Assembly (NCBI GenBank): GCA_016786725.1
Contig: JAEUVU010000004.1
Location: forward strand, 239,247 to 303,246
Direction: 5' to 3'
Length of the DNA stretch: 64,000 nucleotides
From: Ferruginibacter sp.
Lineage (GTDB): Bacteria; Bacteroidota; Bacteroidia; Chitinophagales; Chitinophagaceae
Shown: positions 9,036 through 20,000 of the stretch, one piece after another
Layout: every line of letters begins with the position of its first letter
Numbering within the stretch: the stretch's first letter is position 1
Made by a program: the position numbers and the translations under genes
The notes under the pieces: generated by a model
The model's input: the letters and a program-made list of their open reading frames with translations, nothing else
Databases searched by the model: none
Told to the model about the DNA's origin: nothing

Positions 9036-9440
9036 ATGAAAACCCTTTACCTCATCGTATTATTTGCTCTAATGTATGGCATTGCCGGTTGTTTTACTGT
9101 ACGCAGTAATGAAAATTTTACTTACAGCAAACTTAATCGGGATGAGTATGCCGCTGTTTTAAAAGACAGTAATAATTATTACCTTATTGATGTACGTACG
9201 GCAAAAGAATACAAACGAGGCCATTTGCCGGGTGCGGTTAATTTCAGTTACCTTAATTTTCATTTTGGCAGAGATGCTGATTCACTCAACAGGAATAAAC
9301 TGGCGCTGGTTTACTGCCAAACCTGCCACCGGAGCCCGCTTGCTGCCCGTAAATTAAAAAAGATGGGTTTCAGAAAAGTGTACGACCTGGCTGGGGGTTA
9401 TCAAAATTGGGCAGTGCAAAATCCCGCCCGTGATCTATGA
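9036..9440 (+). CDS. Rhodanese-like domain lipoprotein
   Basis: A 134-residue protein with a lipoprotein signal: hydrophobic segment then GIAGC, lipid cysteine at residue 19. The rest is one rhodanese domain with YLIDVRTAKEYKRGHLPGA and an active-site loop CQTCHRS in which C94 would carry the persulphide. Rhodanese domains transfer sulphane sulphur or act as phosphatase-like folds. The loop has an extra cysteine (CxxC) compared with the usual CRSGxRS form, so redox chemistry is possible, but this is inference. It stands alone upstream of dapA with about 100 bases between them. Confidence 0.88.
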   Translation: MKTLYLIVLFALMYGIAGCFTVRSNENFTYSKLNRDEYAAVLKDSNNYYLIDVRTAKEYKRGHLPGAVNFSYLNFHFGRDADSLNRNKLALVYCQTCHRSPLAARKLKKMGFRKVYDLAGGYQNWAVQNPARDL

Positions 9441-9540
9441 TGCCAGCAAGCTTTTTCCGGAATTATAAAAACAATTTACACAACATCAGTTTTATGCTGC
9501 CCGGTTTCACATCTTTTAATAACTTCACACAAAAAATTGC

Positions 9541-10422
9541 ATGAGTTTACGTACACAATTGCAGGGCACCGGCGTGGCCATTGTTACACCCTTTAAAGCA
9601 ACCATGGAAGTTGATTTCGATGCGCTGGGAAAATTAATAGATTTTATCATTGATAAGGGCGTTGAATATATTGTTACGCTGGGTACAACAGGCGAAACAC
9701 CAACGCTGGATGCTGAAGAAAAGTCTGATATCATCAATTACACTTTTGAAAAAGTACATGGCAAGGTACCGGTAGTGGTGGGCGTTGGAGGCAACAATAC
9801 CAAAGAAGTGATGGAGAACCTGCAGAGTTACGAACTGGAAAAAGCGGCAGCTGTTTTAAGCGCAAGCCCTTATTACAATAAGCCTTCGCAGGAAGGCATT
9901 TTTCAGCACTATAAAAACCTGGCTGCCGAAAGTCCCAAACCAATTATATTGTACAATGTGCCCGGCAGAACGGGAAGCAATATCACCGCCGAAACAACTT
10001 TACGCCTGGCAAAGGAAGTGGAAAATATTGCAGGCATTAAAGAAGCCAGCGGCAATATGGTGCAATGCATGCATATACTGCGTGACAGGCCTGATGATTT
10101 TCTGGTAGTCAGTGGTGATGATCATTTAACATTGCCGTTGATAGCCTGCGGAATGGACGGTGTGATAAGTGTGGCCGCCAATTGTTTCCCCAAAGATTTT
10201 TCAGACATGGTAAGGCATTGTTTAAAAGGCGATTTCAGTTCGGCAAGGCCATTGCATTACAAATGCCTTGAAGGGAATGATTTGCTTTTTGCAGAAAATA
10301 ACCCCGCAGGGGTAAAAGCATTTTTAGCTGAAATGGGAATTATTGAAAATGTGGTGAGGTTACCGCTTGTGCCCTTAAGCAATGCTGTTCATCAAAAAGT
10401 GAAAGCTTATTTAAATACGTAA
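9541..10422 (+). CDS. dapA: 4-hydroxy-tetrahydrodipicolinate synthase
   Basis: A 293-residue DapA. It condenses pyruvate with aspartate semialdehyde in the diaminopimelate/lysine pathway, which also feeds peptidoglycan. The key residues are present: Schiff-base lysine K167 in GIKEASG, tyrosine Y138 in YNVPGRTG, and the threonine pair T49-T50 in TLGTTGETPT. Length and fold match the N-acetylneuraminate lyase superfamily; the TTGE and GIKEASGN context favours DapA. It is followed 1 base later by an esterase gene, so the two are probably co-transcribed. Confidence 0.97.
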   Translation: MSLRTQLQGTGVAIVTPFKATMEVDFDALGKLIDFIIDKGVEYIVTLGTTGETPTLDAEEKSDIINYTFEKVHGKVPVVVGVGGNNTKEVMENLQSYELEKAAAVLSASPYYNKPSQEGIFQHYKNLAAESPKPIILYNVPGRTGSNITAETTLRLAKEVENIAGIKEASGNMVQCMHILRDRPDDFLVVSGDDHLTLPLIACGMDGVISVAANCFPKDFSDMVRHCLKGDFSSARPLHYKCLEGNDLLFAENNPAGVKAFLAEMGIIENVVRLPLVPLSNAVHQKVKAYLNT

Positions 10423-10423
10423 A

Positions 10424-11584
10424 ATGAAATTTCTTTTGTGCTTGATTTTTTCTTTTTTCAGCTTCTTAGCTGGCGAAGCACAATACAAGGTTTTTTTTAA
10501 GTTGGGGAAATACCCTTCTAAACATTTTAATGATACTGCCTTCCTTGCCGGTAATTTTAATAACTGGAACCCGGCCAATAATGATTTCCGTTTCTTACTT
10601 AATAATGAAAGCAGCTTTGAACTGATACTGAATTTACCTGCGGGCCATTATGCTTATAAATGCACAAGGGGTAACTGGGCAAGTGTGGAATGCCTTGCCA
10701 ACGGAAAGGATGCAGATAATCATGAGTTTAAAATAACCAATGATACAACTATACAATTAAATATTGAAGCCTGGCGGGATGATTTTGGAGCTCTTGTACG
10801 AAACCGCACTGCAAGTAAGCAGGTGCATGTTATGGATACTGCATTTTTTATTCCGCAGCTTAACCGCAGCAGGCGTATATGGATCTACTTACCTGAAGGG
10901 TATGAAACAACTAAAAAGCATTACCCGGTTTTGTATATGCACGACGGGCAAAATCTTTTTGATGAATATACATCAGGTTTTGGTGAATGGGGTGTAGATG
11001 AATGTTTAGACAGCCTGAACAGATCAGGAAAACCCGGTTGCATCGTAGTTGGTATTGACAACGGCCCTAAACGTTTTAATGAATACAATCCATTTGCCTT
11101 TCGTGATTTTGGGGAAGGAGAAGGGGAGCGATATGTTGATTTTATTGCCCAAACCCTCAAGCCTTTTATTGATAAAAAATACAGAACAGTTACTTCAAAA
11201 GAAAATACCATGATTGCAGGCAGTTCCATGGGCGGCCTTATTTCCTATTATGCCATGATGAAGCGGCCGGAGGTTTTTGGTAAGGCTGGAGTTTTTTCGC
11301 CTGCCTTCTGGACAGCGCCTGCTATCAATGCTTTAACCGATTCGCTGGCAGCAAAGCAGGCCGGTAAATTTTTCTTTTACATGGGTGCAAAAGAAGGAGG
11401 TGCTTATGTAAATGATATGCTGGCGGTTCAGGAATTGCTGGGAGAAAAATCAAGCGCCATGATCTACTCTGTTATAGATGATGAAGGCATACACAATGAA
11501 AAGAGTTGGCGCAAATGGTTTGCAGAATTTTATTGCTGGATGATGGCTGAAGGATTTAACACAGTTGTAAAAACGGATGAGTGA
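10424..11584 (+). CDS. Secreted esterase with N-terminal CBM48-like domain
   Basis: A 386-residue exported hydrolase. The signal peptide covers about residues 1-19 (ending GEAQ). Residues 20-110 resemble a glycogen-binding (CBM48/E-set) domain, with AFLAGNFNNWNP and an aromatic YKC strand. The rest is an esterase-D/Fes-type alpha/beta hydrolase: LYMHDGQNLFDE, the nucleophile elbow GSSMGG (serine at about 268) and a late histidine in GIHNEKSW. Such enzymes release acyl groups or ferulate from sugars or hydrolyse siderophore esters; the substrate here is not known. The start lies 1 base after the dapA stop, which implies a shared transcript although the functions look unrelated. Confidence 0.9.
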   Translation: MKFLLCLIFSFFSFLAGEAQYKVFFKLGKYPSKHFNDTAFLAGNFNNWNPANNDFRFLLNNESSFELILNLPAGHYAYKCTRGNWASVECLANGKDADNHEFKITNDTTIQLNIEAWRDDFGALVRNRTASKQVHVMDTAFFIPQLNRSRRIWIYLPEGYETTKKHYPVLYMHDGQNLFDEYTSGFGEWGVDECLDSLNRSGKPGCIVVGIDNGPKRFNEYNPFAFRDFGEGEGERYVDFIAQTLKPFIDKKYRTVTSKENTMIAGSSMGGLISYYAMMKRPEVFGKAGVFSPAFWTAPAINALTDSLAAKQAGKFFFYMGAKEGGAYVNDMLAVQELLGEKSSAMIYSVIDDEGIHNEKSWRKWFAEFYCWMMAEGFNTVVKTDE

Positions 11585-11595
11585 CCAGGTGGTGG

Positions 11596-11738
11596 TTTAA
11601 CCGCCGAGCTGCAAAGACGCCAGGAAAGAAAATCAGGGAGTGTCTCTCAATTAAAAATCTCCTGTCATTTCGACGACAGGAGAAATCTATTTAACCCTTA
11701 ACAACAGATGTCTCCTGTCGTCGACATGACAAAACAGG
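11596..11738. repeat. Dispersed palindromic repeats after the esterase gene
   Basis: The gap first has a short run like the widespread ACCGCAAAGACGCC type (11596-11622). Two facing copies of an ATCTCCTGTC/TTCGACGACAGG element then follow at 11657-11688 and 11706-11738, each itself palindromic. They resemble the GTCGAAA-type repeats at 5.3 kb and 57.3 kb. No gene lies here, and the hairpins probably end transcripts from both sides. Confidence 0.75.
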
Positions 11739-11796
11739 CATTTGATTTTTAAATGAAACATTACCAAAAATCCCGGGTTTGATACAGCTCAAAGTA

Positions 11797-12699
11797 TTAT
11801 ATCACATAACAACTCCCTTCTATCGCCAGTTCGGTGTTTTCAAAAATTTCTTTGGTTTCACTTAAAAACTCATCCAAGCTTTCGTACTTGGAAGAGAAAT
11901 GCCCGATGAGTAATTTTTTTACCCCTGCTGTTTTTGCAATGGCGCCGGCCTGCACGGTGGTGCTGTGAAACCTGGCTGCCGCCCTTTCGTGCAGGTCTTT
12001 CAGGTAAGTAGTTTCATGATAAAGCATATCAACCCCTTTCACTTTTTCTGCAAGGCTTTCATCAAAAATAGTATCTGCACAATAGGCATAGCTTTTAGGT
12101 TTTGCTGCTGCGGTTGTTACTTCTTCATTGGGTACGATGGTCCCTTTTTTGGTTACATAATCTTCGCCCTGCTGCAGGTGTTCATAAAATGCTGCCGGTA
12201 TCTCGTATATTTTTGCACGCTCTGCATCCAGTTTGCGTGGCTTTTTTTTCTCCCTGAACAAAAAACCCCAGCAATCAATGCGGTGCTTTACTTTAAAACA
12301 TTCAACAGTCATCTTATTACCCTCAACTATCGGGCCTTCTTCTTTCAACGGATGAAAATGCAAATTGAAACAAAGGTGTGTTGAAGCAAAATTTAATTGC
12401 AGGGTAATCAGTTGTTCAAGTTCGGGTGGTGCATGCAGGTGAAGGTCTTGTGTGCGGTTGAGCAGGCTCATGCTAGTGAGTAAACCTATCAGTCCAAAAT
12501 AATGGTCGCCATGTAAATGAGAAATAAAAATGTGATTGATCTTGCTGCGTTTTATCTTATACTTCGATAATTGCATTTGAGTGCCTTCGCCACAATCTAT
12601 CAAATAACTTTCCTCCGGGGTTTGTAAAACCTGGGCAGTGGGGTTTCTGTCAAAAGCGGGAATTGCAGAGTTGTTACCGAGTATAGTTAATCCAAGCAA
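11797..12699 (-). CDS. rnz: Ribonuclease Z
   Basis: A metallo-beta-lactamase-fold nuclease that trims the 3' ends of tRNA precursors, needed here because the tRNAs lack an encoded CCA. The zinc motif HLHGDH is clear, preceded by LIDCGEGTQMQL, and followed by the DTIFDESL and HETTYL segments and a final GHFSSKY histidine motif. The open frame runs upstream to 12813, but that part is translated 7-base repeat DNA. I place the start at the TTG at 12699, giving LLGLTILGNNSAIPAFDRNP, which fits the family N-terminus, and a protein of 300 residues. The TTG choice is likely but unproven. Confidence 0.92.
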   Translation of the reverse strand: MLGLTILGNNSAIPAFDRNPTAQVLQTPEESYLIDCGEGTQMQLSKYKIKRSKINHIFISHLHGDHYFGLIGLLTSMSLLNRTQDLHLHAPPELEQLITLQLNFASTHLCFNLHFHPLKEEGPIVEGNKMTVECFKVKHRIDCWGFLFREKKKPRKLDAERAKIYEIPAAFYEHLQQGEDYVTKKGTIVPNEEVTTAAAKPKSYAYCADTIFDESLAEKVKGVDMLYHETTYLKDLHERAAARFHSTTVQAGAIAKTAGVKKLLIGHFSSKYESLDEFLSETKEIFENTELAIEGSCYVI

Positions 12700-12708
12700 G
12701 TATATTTG

Positions 12709-12818
12709 GTTTGTTGATTTAAGTTTGTTGTTTGTAGTTGGTAGTTTGTTGCTAAGACCACTAAGGGTGCCGGAATGCTGCTCAACCACAAACAACAAAC
12801 CATAAACCACCAACTAAT
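12709..12818. repeat. Inverted pair of 7-base repeat arrays between rnz and the STAS gene
   Basis: Arm one (12709-12750) has units GTTTGTT, GATTTAA, GTTTGTT, GTTTGTA, GTTGGTA, GTTTGTT. Arm two (12784-12818) has AACCACA, AACAACA, AACCATA, AACCACC, AACTAAT, close to the reverse complement. Arm two touches the STAS gene stop codon (12819-12821), and arm one ends 9 bases from the proposed rnz start. Confidence 0.85.
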
Positions 12819-13199
12819 CTAATCCCACTCTCCCCGCATTAACTCTCTTTCAATTTCTTCCATCTGCAGAATATCCCAGGCCTCGCTTTCAGATGGCGTG
12901 GTGTTCATCATTTCGAGCAGTTCCTTTTGTTCCAGTAATTGTACTACAACTTTTTGCAGGTTGCATATCACAAAGGAGCAATTATTTTCATAAAACTTAC
13001 TTTGAACCTGGGCCAGGTTTTCGCCCATTTGTTCGTCCACAGATTGTACAGCATCCATTTTTAAAATAACATGCGGTATGTCTTTTTGCAGGTATTCAAG
13101 CAACAATTGGTTCAGTTCATCTGTCATATTAACAGATAAATGCGCTTCCTGGGGTGCAATAACAGTAAATCTTTCTTTGGTATCTATTTTGACATTCAT
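12819..13199 (-). CDS. STAS-domain protein (anti-anti-sigma-like)
   Basis: A 126-residue protein when started at the ATG at 13199 (MNVKIDTKERF); the longer frame adds a poor N-terminus. The pattern of alternating strands and helices with LLLEYLQKDIPHVILKMDAV, a D/E-rich turn and KFYENNCSFVICNL looks like a STAS domain, the fold of anti-anti-sigma factors and other small regulatory proteins. The classical phosphorylated serine site (D-S-S/T-G) is replaced by VDEQMGENL, so it may not be regulated by phosphorylation. The acidic C-terminal tail (MEEIERELMRGEWD) is extra. It lies directly upstream of rnz, as in many Bacteroidetes genomes. Confidence 0.75.
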   Translation of the reverse strand: MNVKIDTKERFTVIAPQEAHLSVNMTDELNQLLLEYLQKDIPHVILKMDAVQSVDEQMGENLAQVQSKFYENNCSFVICNLQKVVVQLLEQKELLEMMNTTPSESEAWDILQMEEIERELMRGEWD

Positions 13200-13454
13200 T
13201 TGACTAAGACGTTGTTCTTTGTAAAGTAAAGCAAATTTTGTTAGCTGCTTTTGCAAAATCAGGATAATTTTGTTGAAGGTTGACAAGTATGCAAAAGCTC
13301 TATTAACTGTTAAAGTGTAAAAGTGTTTAAGCCTTTCATAAAAAGGAGGTTCTACCGATGAAGGTTACTTTTAAACATATTAACATTTCATAAAACGGGC
13401 AAACTTTAATTTTGAAATTAACGTTATTATTGTAAAAGCTAAATTCAGTATAAA

Positions 13455-16001
13455 ATGGATAATAATTTTTCAGCACAGGTAAAGGAAATAATTTCCTACA
13501 GCAGGGAGGAGGCATTGCGATTGGGCAACGATTTTATTGGCACAGAGCATTTGGTTTTGGGTTTGATAAGAGATGGCGAGAACACAGCGGTTAAAATTTT
13601 AAAATCGCTCAATATTGACCTGGCCGAATTAAGGAAAGAAATAGAGATAGCCGTTAAAGACAAGACCGGTAAAAATATTGCAAACATCAACTCATTACCC
13701 TTAACCAAGCAGGCCGAAAAAGTGATCCGCATCACCGTGCTGGAAGCGAAGGCACAAAAAAGCGCCTTGGTGGAAAGTGAGCACCTGATGCTTTCTATCT
13801 TAAAGAATAAAGAAAATATTGCCACGCAAATTTTAAATCAGTTTGATGTGGATTATGATGTATTTAAAAATGAACTTGGTTTTGTAACCAGCAATCCGCC
13901 ATCTGCCGAATTCAGTGATGAGGGTGAAGATGATTTTGATGAAGAAAGAAAATATGGAGGTCAGCAAAAACCACAGCGCCCGGGTGGTGCAAATCAACCC
14001 AAAACAAAAACACCGGTACTTGATAATTTTGGAAGGGATATAACCCGCCTTGCAGAAAACGGATCTCTTGATCCGATCGTTGGCAGGGAAACGGAGATTG
14101 AAAGGGTTTCGCAGATATTGTCCCGCCGCAAAAAGAACAATCCAATTTTAATAGGAGAGCCGGGTGTAGGTAAAACTGCTATTGTAGAGGGTTTGGCGTT
14201 ACGCATTGTTCAGCGTAAAGTATCCCGTGTTTTGTTTGATAAAAGAGTAGTAAGCCTTGACCTGGCTGCATTGGTAGCCGGTACCAAATACCGTGGACAG
14301 TTTGAAGAAAGGATGAAAGCCATCATGAATGAACTGGAGAAGAACAGGGATGTAATCTTATTTATTGATGAAATACATACTATCGTGGGTGCCGGTGGCG
14401 CCAGCGGTTCTTTAGATGCTTCCAATATATTTAAACCGGCTTTGGCAAGAGGAGAACTGCAATGCATTGGCGCATCAACTTTAGATGAGTATCGTATGCA
14501 TATCGAAAAAGACGGAGCATTGGACCGTCGTTTTCAAAAAGTATTGGTTGAGCAGCCTTCTGTTACAGAAGCCATCGAGATACTGAACAACATCAAAAAC
14601 AAATACGAGGATTATCACAATGTAACCTACAGCCAGGATGCAATTGAAGCCTGCGTAAAATTAAGCGACCGTTACATGACAGATCGTTTGCTTCCGGATA
14701 AAGCCATTGATGTACTGGATGAAGTAGGAGCCCGCAAGCACATCAAAAACATCAATGTGCCGGAAAATATTATCGAGCTTGAGAAAAAGATCGAAGACAT
14801 CAAACTTGAAAAAAACAAAGTTGTAAAAAGCCAGCGTTTTGAAGAAGCGGCTTCTTTAAGGGATACAGAAAAACGTTTGCAGGAAGAACTGGAAGCGGCC
14901 AAAACGGCCTGGGAAGAAGAAAGCAAACACAAGCGTTACCCCATTGAGGAAGAAGATATTGCCGAAGTGGTACACATGATGACCGGCATACCGGTGAAAC
15001 GTATGGTTCAGGCAGAAACTGATAAATTACGCCGCATGGCTACCGATCTGCAGGGTGCTGTAATAGGCCAGGATGATGCTATTTCAAAAGTAGTGAAAGC
15101 CATACAGCGTAACAGGGTAGGGTTGAAGGATCCCAAAAAACCCATTGGTACTTTTATTTTCCTTGGCCCAACCGGTGTTGGTAAAACCGAACTGGCCCGT
15201 TCGCTTGCAAGGCATATGTTTGATAGTGATGATGCACTGATACGTATAGATATGAGTGAGTACATGGAAAAATTCACCGTAAGCCGGTTGATAGGAGCGC
15301 CTCCGGGCTATGTGGGGTATGAAGAAGGCGGACAGCTTACAGAAAAAGTTCGTCGCAAACCTTACTGTGTAATATTGTTAGACGAGATTGAAAAAGCTCA
15401 CCCGGATATATATAATATATTGCTGCAGGTGCTGGATGATGGTATGCTTACTGATGGTATGGGGCGTAAGGTTGATTTTAAGAATACACTGATCATCATG
15501 ACATCCAACATTGGTGCAAGGCAATTAAAGGATTTTGGGGATGGTGTAGGTTTTGCAACCGCCAACAGGCTTGAAAATGCTGAAGAGAATAACAAAGCAG
15601 TGATTGAAAAAGCGCTGAAACGTACTTTCAGTCCAGAGTTTTTAAACCGTATTGATGATGTGGTTGTATTTAACTCACTAAGCAAGGAAAATATCTTTGA
15701 GATCATTGATATAGTAATGCAGGGAGTTATGAAGCGGCTTACCAATCTTGGTTTGGCAATGGAGCTGACAGAAGAAGCAAAAACTTTTATTGCCGATAAA
15801 GGTTATGATGCCCAGTTTGGCGCAAGGCCGCTGCACAGGGCTATTCAAAAATATCTGGAAGACCCGCTGGCAGAAGAGATACTGAATATGAATATCAAGA
15901 ACGGAGATATTATGGTGGCAGAAATGGATGAAAGCGGGGATAAGATCAGGTTTGTATTAAAAAAGGAAGAAAAGAAAAGAGAAAAAAAATCTGAGGCATA
16001 A
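13455..16001 (+). CDS. clpC: ATP-dependent Clp protease ATP-binding subunit ClpC
   Basis: An 848-residue Hsp100 unfoldase that feeds proteins to ClpP. The N-domain (two repeats) covers residues 1-145, followed by a flexible acidic and proline/glutamine-rich linker (about 150-190). The first AAA+ domain has Walker A GEPGVGKT at 234-241 and Walker B LFIDEIHT near 300. A middle region with a UVR-like coiled segment ([16 protein letters not shown]) lies at about 445-470, as in ClpC rather than ClpA or ClpB. The second AAA+ domain has GPTGVGKTE near 572 and [16 protein letters not shown] loop near 697 is the ClpP-docking motif. The C-terminus is lysine-rich. No ClpP or McsB lies nearby. A terminator follows. 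Confidence 0.97.
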   Translation: MDNNFSAQVKEIISYSREEALRLGNDFIGTEHLVLGLIRDGENTAVKILKSLNIDLAELRKEIEIAVKDKTGKNIANINSLPLTKQAEKVIRITVLEAKAQKSALVESEHLMLSILKNKENIATQILNQFDVDYDVFKNELGFVTSNPPSAEFSDEGEDDFDEERKYGGQQKPQRPGGANQPKTKTPVLDNFGRDITRLAENGSLDPIVGRETEIERVSQILSRRKKNNPILIGEPGVGKTAIVEGLALRIVQRKVSRVLFDKRVVSLDLAALVAGTKYRGQFEERMKAIMNELEKNRDVILFIDEIHTIVGAGGASGSLDASNIFKPALARGELQCIGASTLDEYRMHIEKDGALDRRFQKVLVEQPSVTEAIEILNNIKNKYEDYHNVTYSQDAIEACVKLSDRYMTDRLLPDKAIDVLDEVGARKHIKNINVPENIIELEKKIEDIKLEKNKVVKSQRFEEAASLRDTEKRLQEELEAAKTAWEEESKHKRYPIEEEDIAEVVHMMTGIPVKRMVQAETDKLRRMATDLQGAVIGQDDAISKVVKAIQRNRVGLKDPKKPIGTFIFLGPTGVGKTELARSLARHMFDSDDALIRIDMSEYMEKFTVSRLIGAPPGYVGYEEGGQLTEKVRRKPYCVILLDEIEKAHPDIYNILLQVLDDGMLTDGMGRKVDFKNTLIIMTSNIGARQLKDFGDGVGFATANRLENAEENNKAVIEKALKRTFSPEFLNRIDDVVVFNSLSKENIFEIIDIVMQGVMKRLTNLGLAMELTEEAKTFIADKGYDAQFGARPLHRAIQKYLEDPLAEEILNMNIKNGDIMVAEMDESGDKIRFVLKKEEKKREKKSEA

Positions 16002-16025
16002 TATTATTTAAACCAGGCTGTCATA

Positions 16026-16062
16026 TAAAAGAGCTGTATGTAAATACGGCTCTTTTATTTTT
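16026..16062 (+). terminator. Rho-independent terminator after clpC
   Basis: The stem AAAAGAGCTGTA pairs with TACGGCTCTTTT around a short loop and is followed by T-rich sequence. It separates clpC from cmk. Confidence 0.85.
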
Positions 16063-16094
16063 ATAATTGTCGGGTTTTGTTGATTTTTGCATCA

Positions 16095-16778
16095 ATGAAA
16101 AAAATAATCATCACCATTGATGGATGGTCATCCTGCGGAAAGAGTACATTGGCAAAACAACTGGCAAAACAACTGGGCTATGTATATATAGACAGTGGCG
16201 CTATGTACCGGGCCATCACGCTTTATTTTCTGCGTAACCATATCAACTGGCTTGATGCAGAGCAGGTGAATAATGCGCTGGCAGAAATAACACTAGCCTT
16301 TAAATTCAATAATAAAACAGAGCAGTCAGAGATATACCTCAATGAAGAAAATGTTGAGTACGTGATACGTGACCTGGTGGTTGCAGAAAAAGTAAGTGAG
16401 GTTGCTGCAATTAAAGAGGTAAGAATCTTTGCGGTGGCGCAGCAGCAGAAAATGGGAGAGGAGAAGGGTATAGTGATGGATGGGCGTGATATTGGCACCA
16501 CTGTTTTTCCGGATGCCGAACTTAAGTTTTTTATGACTGCAGATATTGCCGTACGTGTGCAGAGAAGATATATAGAGATGTTCGGGAAAAATCCGAATAC
16601 CTCCATTGATGATGTAAAGGCAAATCTTGAAATGCGTGACTATATTGATTCTAACAGGGAAATAAGTCCGCTGCGAAAAGCTGCAGATGCAATAGAACTT
16701 GATAATACTTCTATTACAATTGAAGAGCAATTACAAATAGCATTTAAGCTTGCCAAAGAAAAAATTACAGGCAAATAA
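16095..16778 (+). CDS. cmk: Cytidylate kinase
   Basis: A 227-residue (d)CMP kinase that uses ATP to make (d)CDP for nucleic acid and lipid synthesis. The P-loop GWSSCGKSTLAK is near the N-terminus. The substrate-binding DSGAMYRAIT and MDGRDIGTTVFPDAELKFF segments and the R-x-x-R lid (RDYIDSNREISPLRKA) are all diagnostic. I use the ATG at 16095 (MKKIIITIDG); an in-frame TTG 18 bases upstream would add five odd residues. The gene stands between the clpC terminator and the strong promoter of the SdrD-repeat gene, so it is probably monocistronic. Confidence 0.96.
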   Translation: MKKIIITIDGWSSCGKSTLAKQLAKQLGYVYIDSGAMYRAITLYFLRNHINWLDAEQVNNALAEITLAFKFNNKTEQSEIYLNEENVEYVIRDLVVAEKVSEVAAIKEVRIFAVAQQQKMGEEKGIVMDGRDIGTTVFPDAELKFFMTADIAVRVQRRYIEMFGKNPNTSIDDVKANLEMRDYIDSNREISPLRKAADAIELDNTSITIEEQLQIAFKLAKEKITGK

Positions 16779-16810
16779 AAAATTGACTTAAAAAATAACT
16801 TAAAAAAAAT

Positions 16811-16840
16811 TTTGTTTTTTAAAAATTTGTTATACTTTTG
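16811..16840 (+). promoter_or_regulatory. Candidate promoter of the SdrD-B repeat gene
   Basis: TTTG at 16811-16814 and TACTTTTG (TAnnTTTG) at 16833-16840, with 18 bases between, match the Bacteroidetes consensus. A leader of about 160 bases follows to the start at 17006 and contains a C-run at 16933-16939. Transcript length and strength are inferred. Confidence 0.55.
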
Positions 16841-17005
16841 ATTTTGCTTTACCAGCTTACCACATATCCCATCTATAGGATTAGTATCCTATCATAAAGA
16901 CCACATAAGTTTCAATATTTCCTGAATTTCCACACCCCCCCATCGGAACATGTTATGCTTTAACAGCATCACAAATGCTGTGCTTGTTAATAATTTTTAT
17001 TAAAC

Positions 17006-20000
17006 ATGTTATTGAAATTTATGAAAAAGACCTCTACTAACTCCGGTGTGGCTTTTAAAAAGTACCTGGTGACGATTCTCGCAATTCTTTGTTTGGCTTC
17101 CAGTCAAGTATTTGCTCATAGCGTTGACAGCTATAGCGGTACGTGTGCATCTGGTCCGCAATACAAGGTAACTGCGGTTGTATCAAATGTAAACAGCAGC
17201 TCAAACTATCGCTGGCAGTGGAAGAATTCGTCCAATGCCTGGGTATGTTTCGTTAATGGTGCTAATGTTATTAACGGAATTTCTTACAATGTAAGCGGGG
17301 CTGTTTATAACTTAACAACAACTCCCGGTCCTATTATTTTTACCAATCCCGGCGCCGGTTTGGAAGGATTGCAGATCAGAATGGTGATTTCTGATGGCAA
17401 TGGTGTTAACCCTTGTAACCTGCCAGCCGGAAATACCTGGACCAGCGTAAATCCGTTCACCATCAGTGTAAACAACACACCATGTGCACCATGCACAGCC
17501 AAGGTTACCAGTTTATATTTCAATGAACTGAACGGAGGTGCAGACCTGCCAATTACAAATGGCGCCACTTTTACCCTTAATCAACTGGGTTCTTTATATA
17601 ATCTAGAAGCTTCAACAAGCGGGACGGTTGGTAGTGTGAAATACACCATAACCGGGCCTACTCCAAGCTCAAATATAGAAAATACTGTTCCTTATAACAG
17701 TCCTGCAACCGGTGGCGGTGCCTGGACTGGTGCAGTTGGTACATATACCGTAAATTTAAAAACTTACAGCGCTTCAGGTGCTACGGGCAATTTATGTCAT
17801 GATACTACGATCACTTTTAATGTAACTACTTTTGATTGTAACTGCCCCGGAACCAATCTGGTATTAAATCCCGGTTTTGAAAGCGGTACAACCAGCTGGT
17901 CATGGTCTGGAGGTACTCTTGCACAGGGTACCGGAGCGGTTGCCTGCGGTTCATGGTCTGGTGATCTTAATAATACATCAGCCAGCAGCAAAGCCTGGCA
18001 GAGTATAGGAACCAACTTGCCAGTAGGCACAGTGATCAATGCGTCTGTATATGCAGGCACGCACGACAATACCTTCAACAATTGGGTAGCAATAGAATTC
18101 TTAAATGCATCCAATGCCGTACTTTCTTCTTCTGTATACGTTCAGGTGGATAAAATTTTAGCAAACTCTCCTGCCGGGCCTCAGCTCTACAATATTACAG
18201 CCACTGTTCCATCGGGAGCTGTTACTACAAGAGTGGCTTTTGGTGGTACAGGCAGCTATACCAAAACAGACCGCTGGTGTGTAACCAAAACAGAGCCGGT
18301 AACCGGTTCAATTGGCGACAGGGTTTGGTTAGATGCGAACGGAAACGGAATACAGGATGCAACTGAAACTGGTGGCATCACCGGTGTAACAGTACAACTG
18401 AGAAATTCTGCAAATACAGTTATTGCCACACAAACTACCAATGGCACAGGAAACTATTTATTTACAGGATTGGCAGCGGGTACTTATACTGTTGTATTCC
18501 CTGTTTCTATCAGCGGTTCTGTAGTTACTACTGCCAATGTTGGCAGCGATGATAATATTGACAGTGACCCAAGCCAGGCAAGCGGCATTACTCCTGTAAT
18601 TACGCTGGCTACGGCGCAAAATATTACCAATGTAGATGCAGGATATTGCCCTGTAAACCTTCAGATAGGTAACAGGGTTTGGTACGATACAGATAATGAT
18701 GGTATAAACGATGCAACAGAGAACGGCATCAGAAATGTAACTGTAAGGTTATACAAAGATGATAACAATGATAACGTGGCTGATGGTGCAGCACTTGCAA
18801 CTGTTTTAACTGATATAAACGGTAATTATTTATTCAGCAATCTTGCTCCGGGAAATTATATAGTTGGTGCAGTAGCGCCAAATGGTTATGTGAGCAGTGC
18901 TGTTAATGGAGGAGATCCGGATAACAATACAGACCTGGATGATAACGGACAGGTTACAGCGGCAGGAAATGAAATGAGGGGCCTTGCAATCACCATAACT
19001 GGTGGTGGAGAACCAAGTGGCAATACCAATAATACTTACGATTTTGGTTTCTTGCCTGATTGTGCCTGCGTAAACTCAACCTCTAATTTATTAGTTAATC
19101 CAAGTTTTGAAAACGGAACTACCGGATGGAGCTGGAGTGGCGGAACGCTTACTACTGGCACCGGATATGTTGCCTGTGGCACCAAGAACGGATTCAATGA
19201 CTGGGCTTCAGGAACATCAAAAGTTTGGCAGGATGTAAATGTAGCGGCAGGTTCTACTGTAGCATTTTCTGCATTTGCCGGTACACATGCCCCGGGCATT
19301 GCGTGCAGCCCTAAACTTAGCCTTGTATTTTTAAATTCAGCTAACGCAACCATTAGCCAGACAGATGTTACAGTTACAAGGGTAGTAGGAGATTATAACA
19401 ACCAACTGGAACAATATTCAATTACCGCAGTTGCACCTGCCGGTACTGTAAAAGTAAGGGTACAAAGTACCATTACCTGCAATACCATGAAGCTTGATGC
19501 ATTCTGCTTAACAGTAACTGCAGTGCCTTTAGGCTCAATCGGCGACAGGGTTTGGAAGGATACAGACGGCGATGGTATACAGGATGCCGGTGAAGTAGGC
19601 GTTGCAGGGATTACTATTGTATTATTAAATTCAGCAGGCCAGCCAATAGCTACCACTACTACCGATGCATTCGGCAACTATAAATTCAGTGGATTGCCTG
19701 CAGGTAATTATTCATTAAGAATAACACCTCCTGCCAATTACAGCTTATCTGCCAAAACACAGGGCAGCGATACAAACTTAGACAGCGATTTCGATCCAAT
19801 AACTTATACAACCGGAACGGTAGCATTAGCTGCGGGACAAAACCGTACAGATATTGATGCCGGCCTTAAATTCTCCCAGCCTTTACCGGCCAGTGTGGGT
19901 GACAGGGTATGGCTTGATACCAATGCCGATGGCGTTCAGGATGCAGGCGAGCCAGGTGTTTCAAACGTACTGGTAACATTGTACAACAGCAGCAACGTAG

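Noticed and set aside
12700..12813. N-terminal extension of RNase Z
   Set aside because: The codons are heptad repeat DNA and the encoded residues do not match the family.
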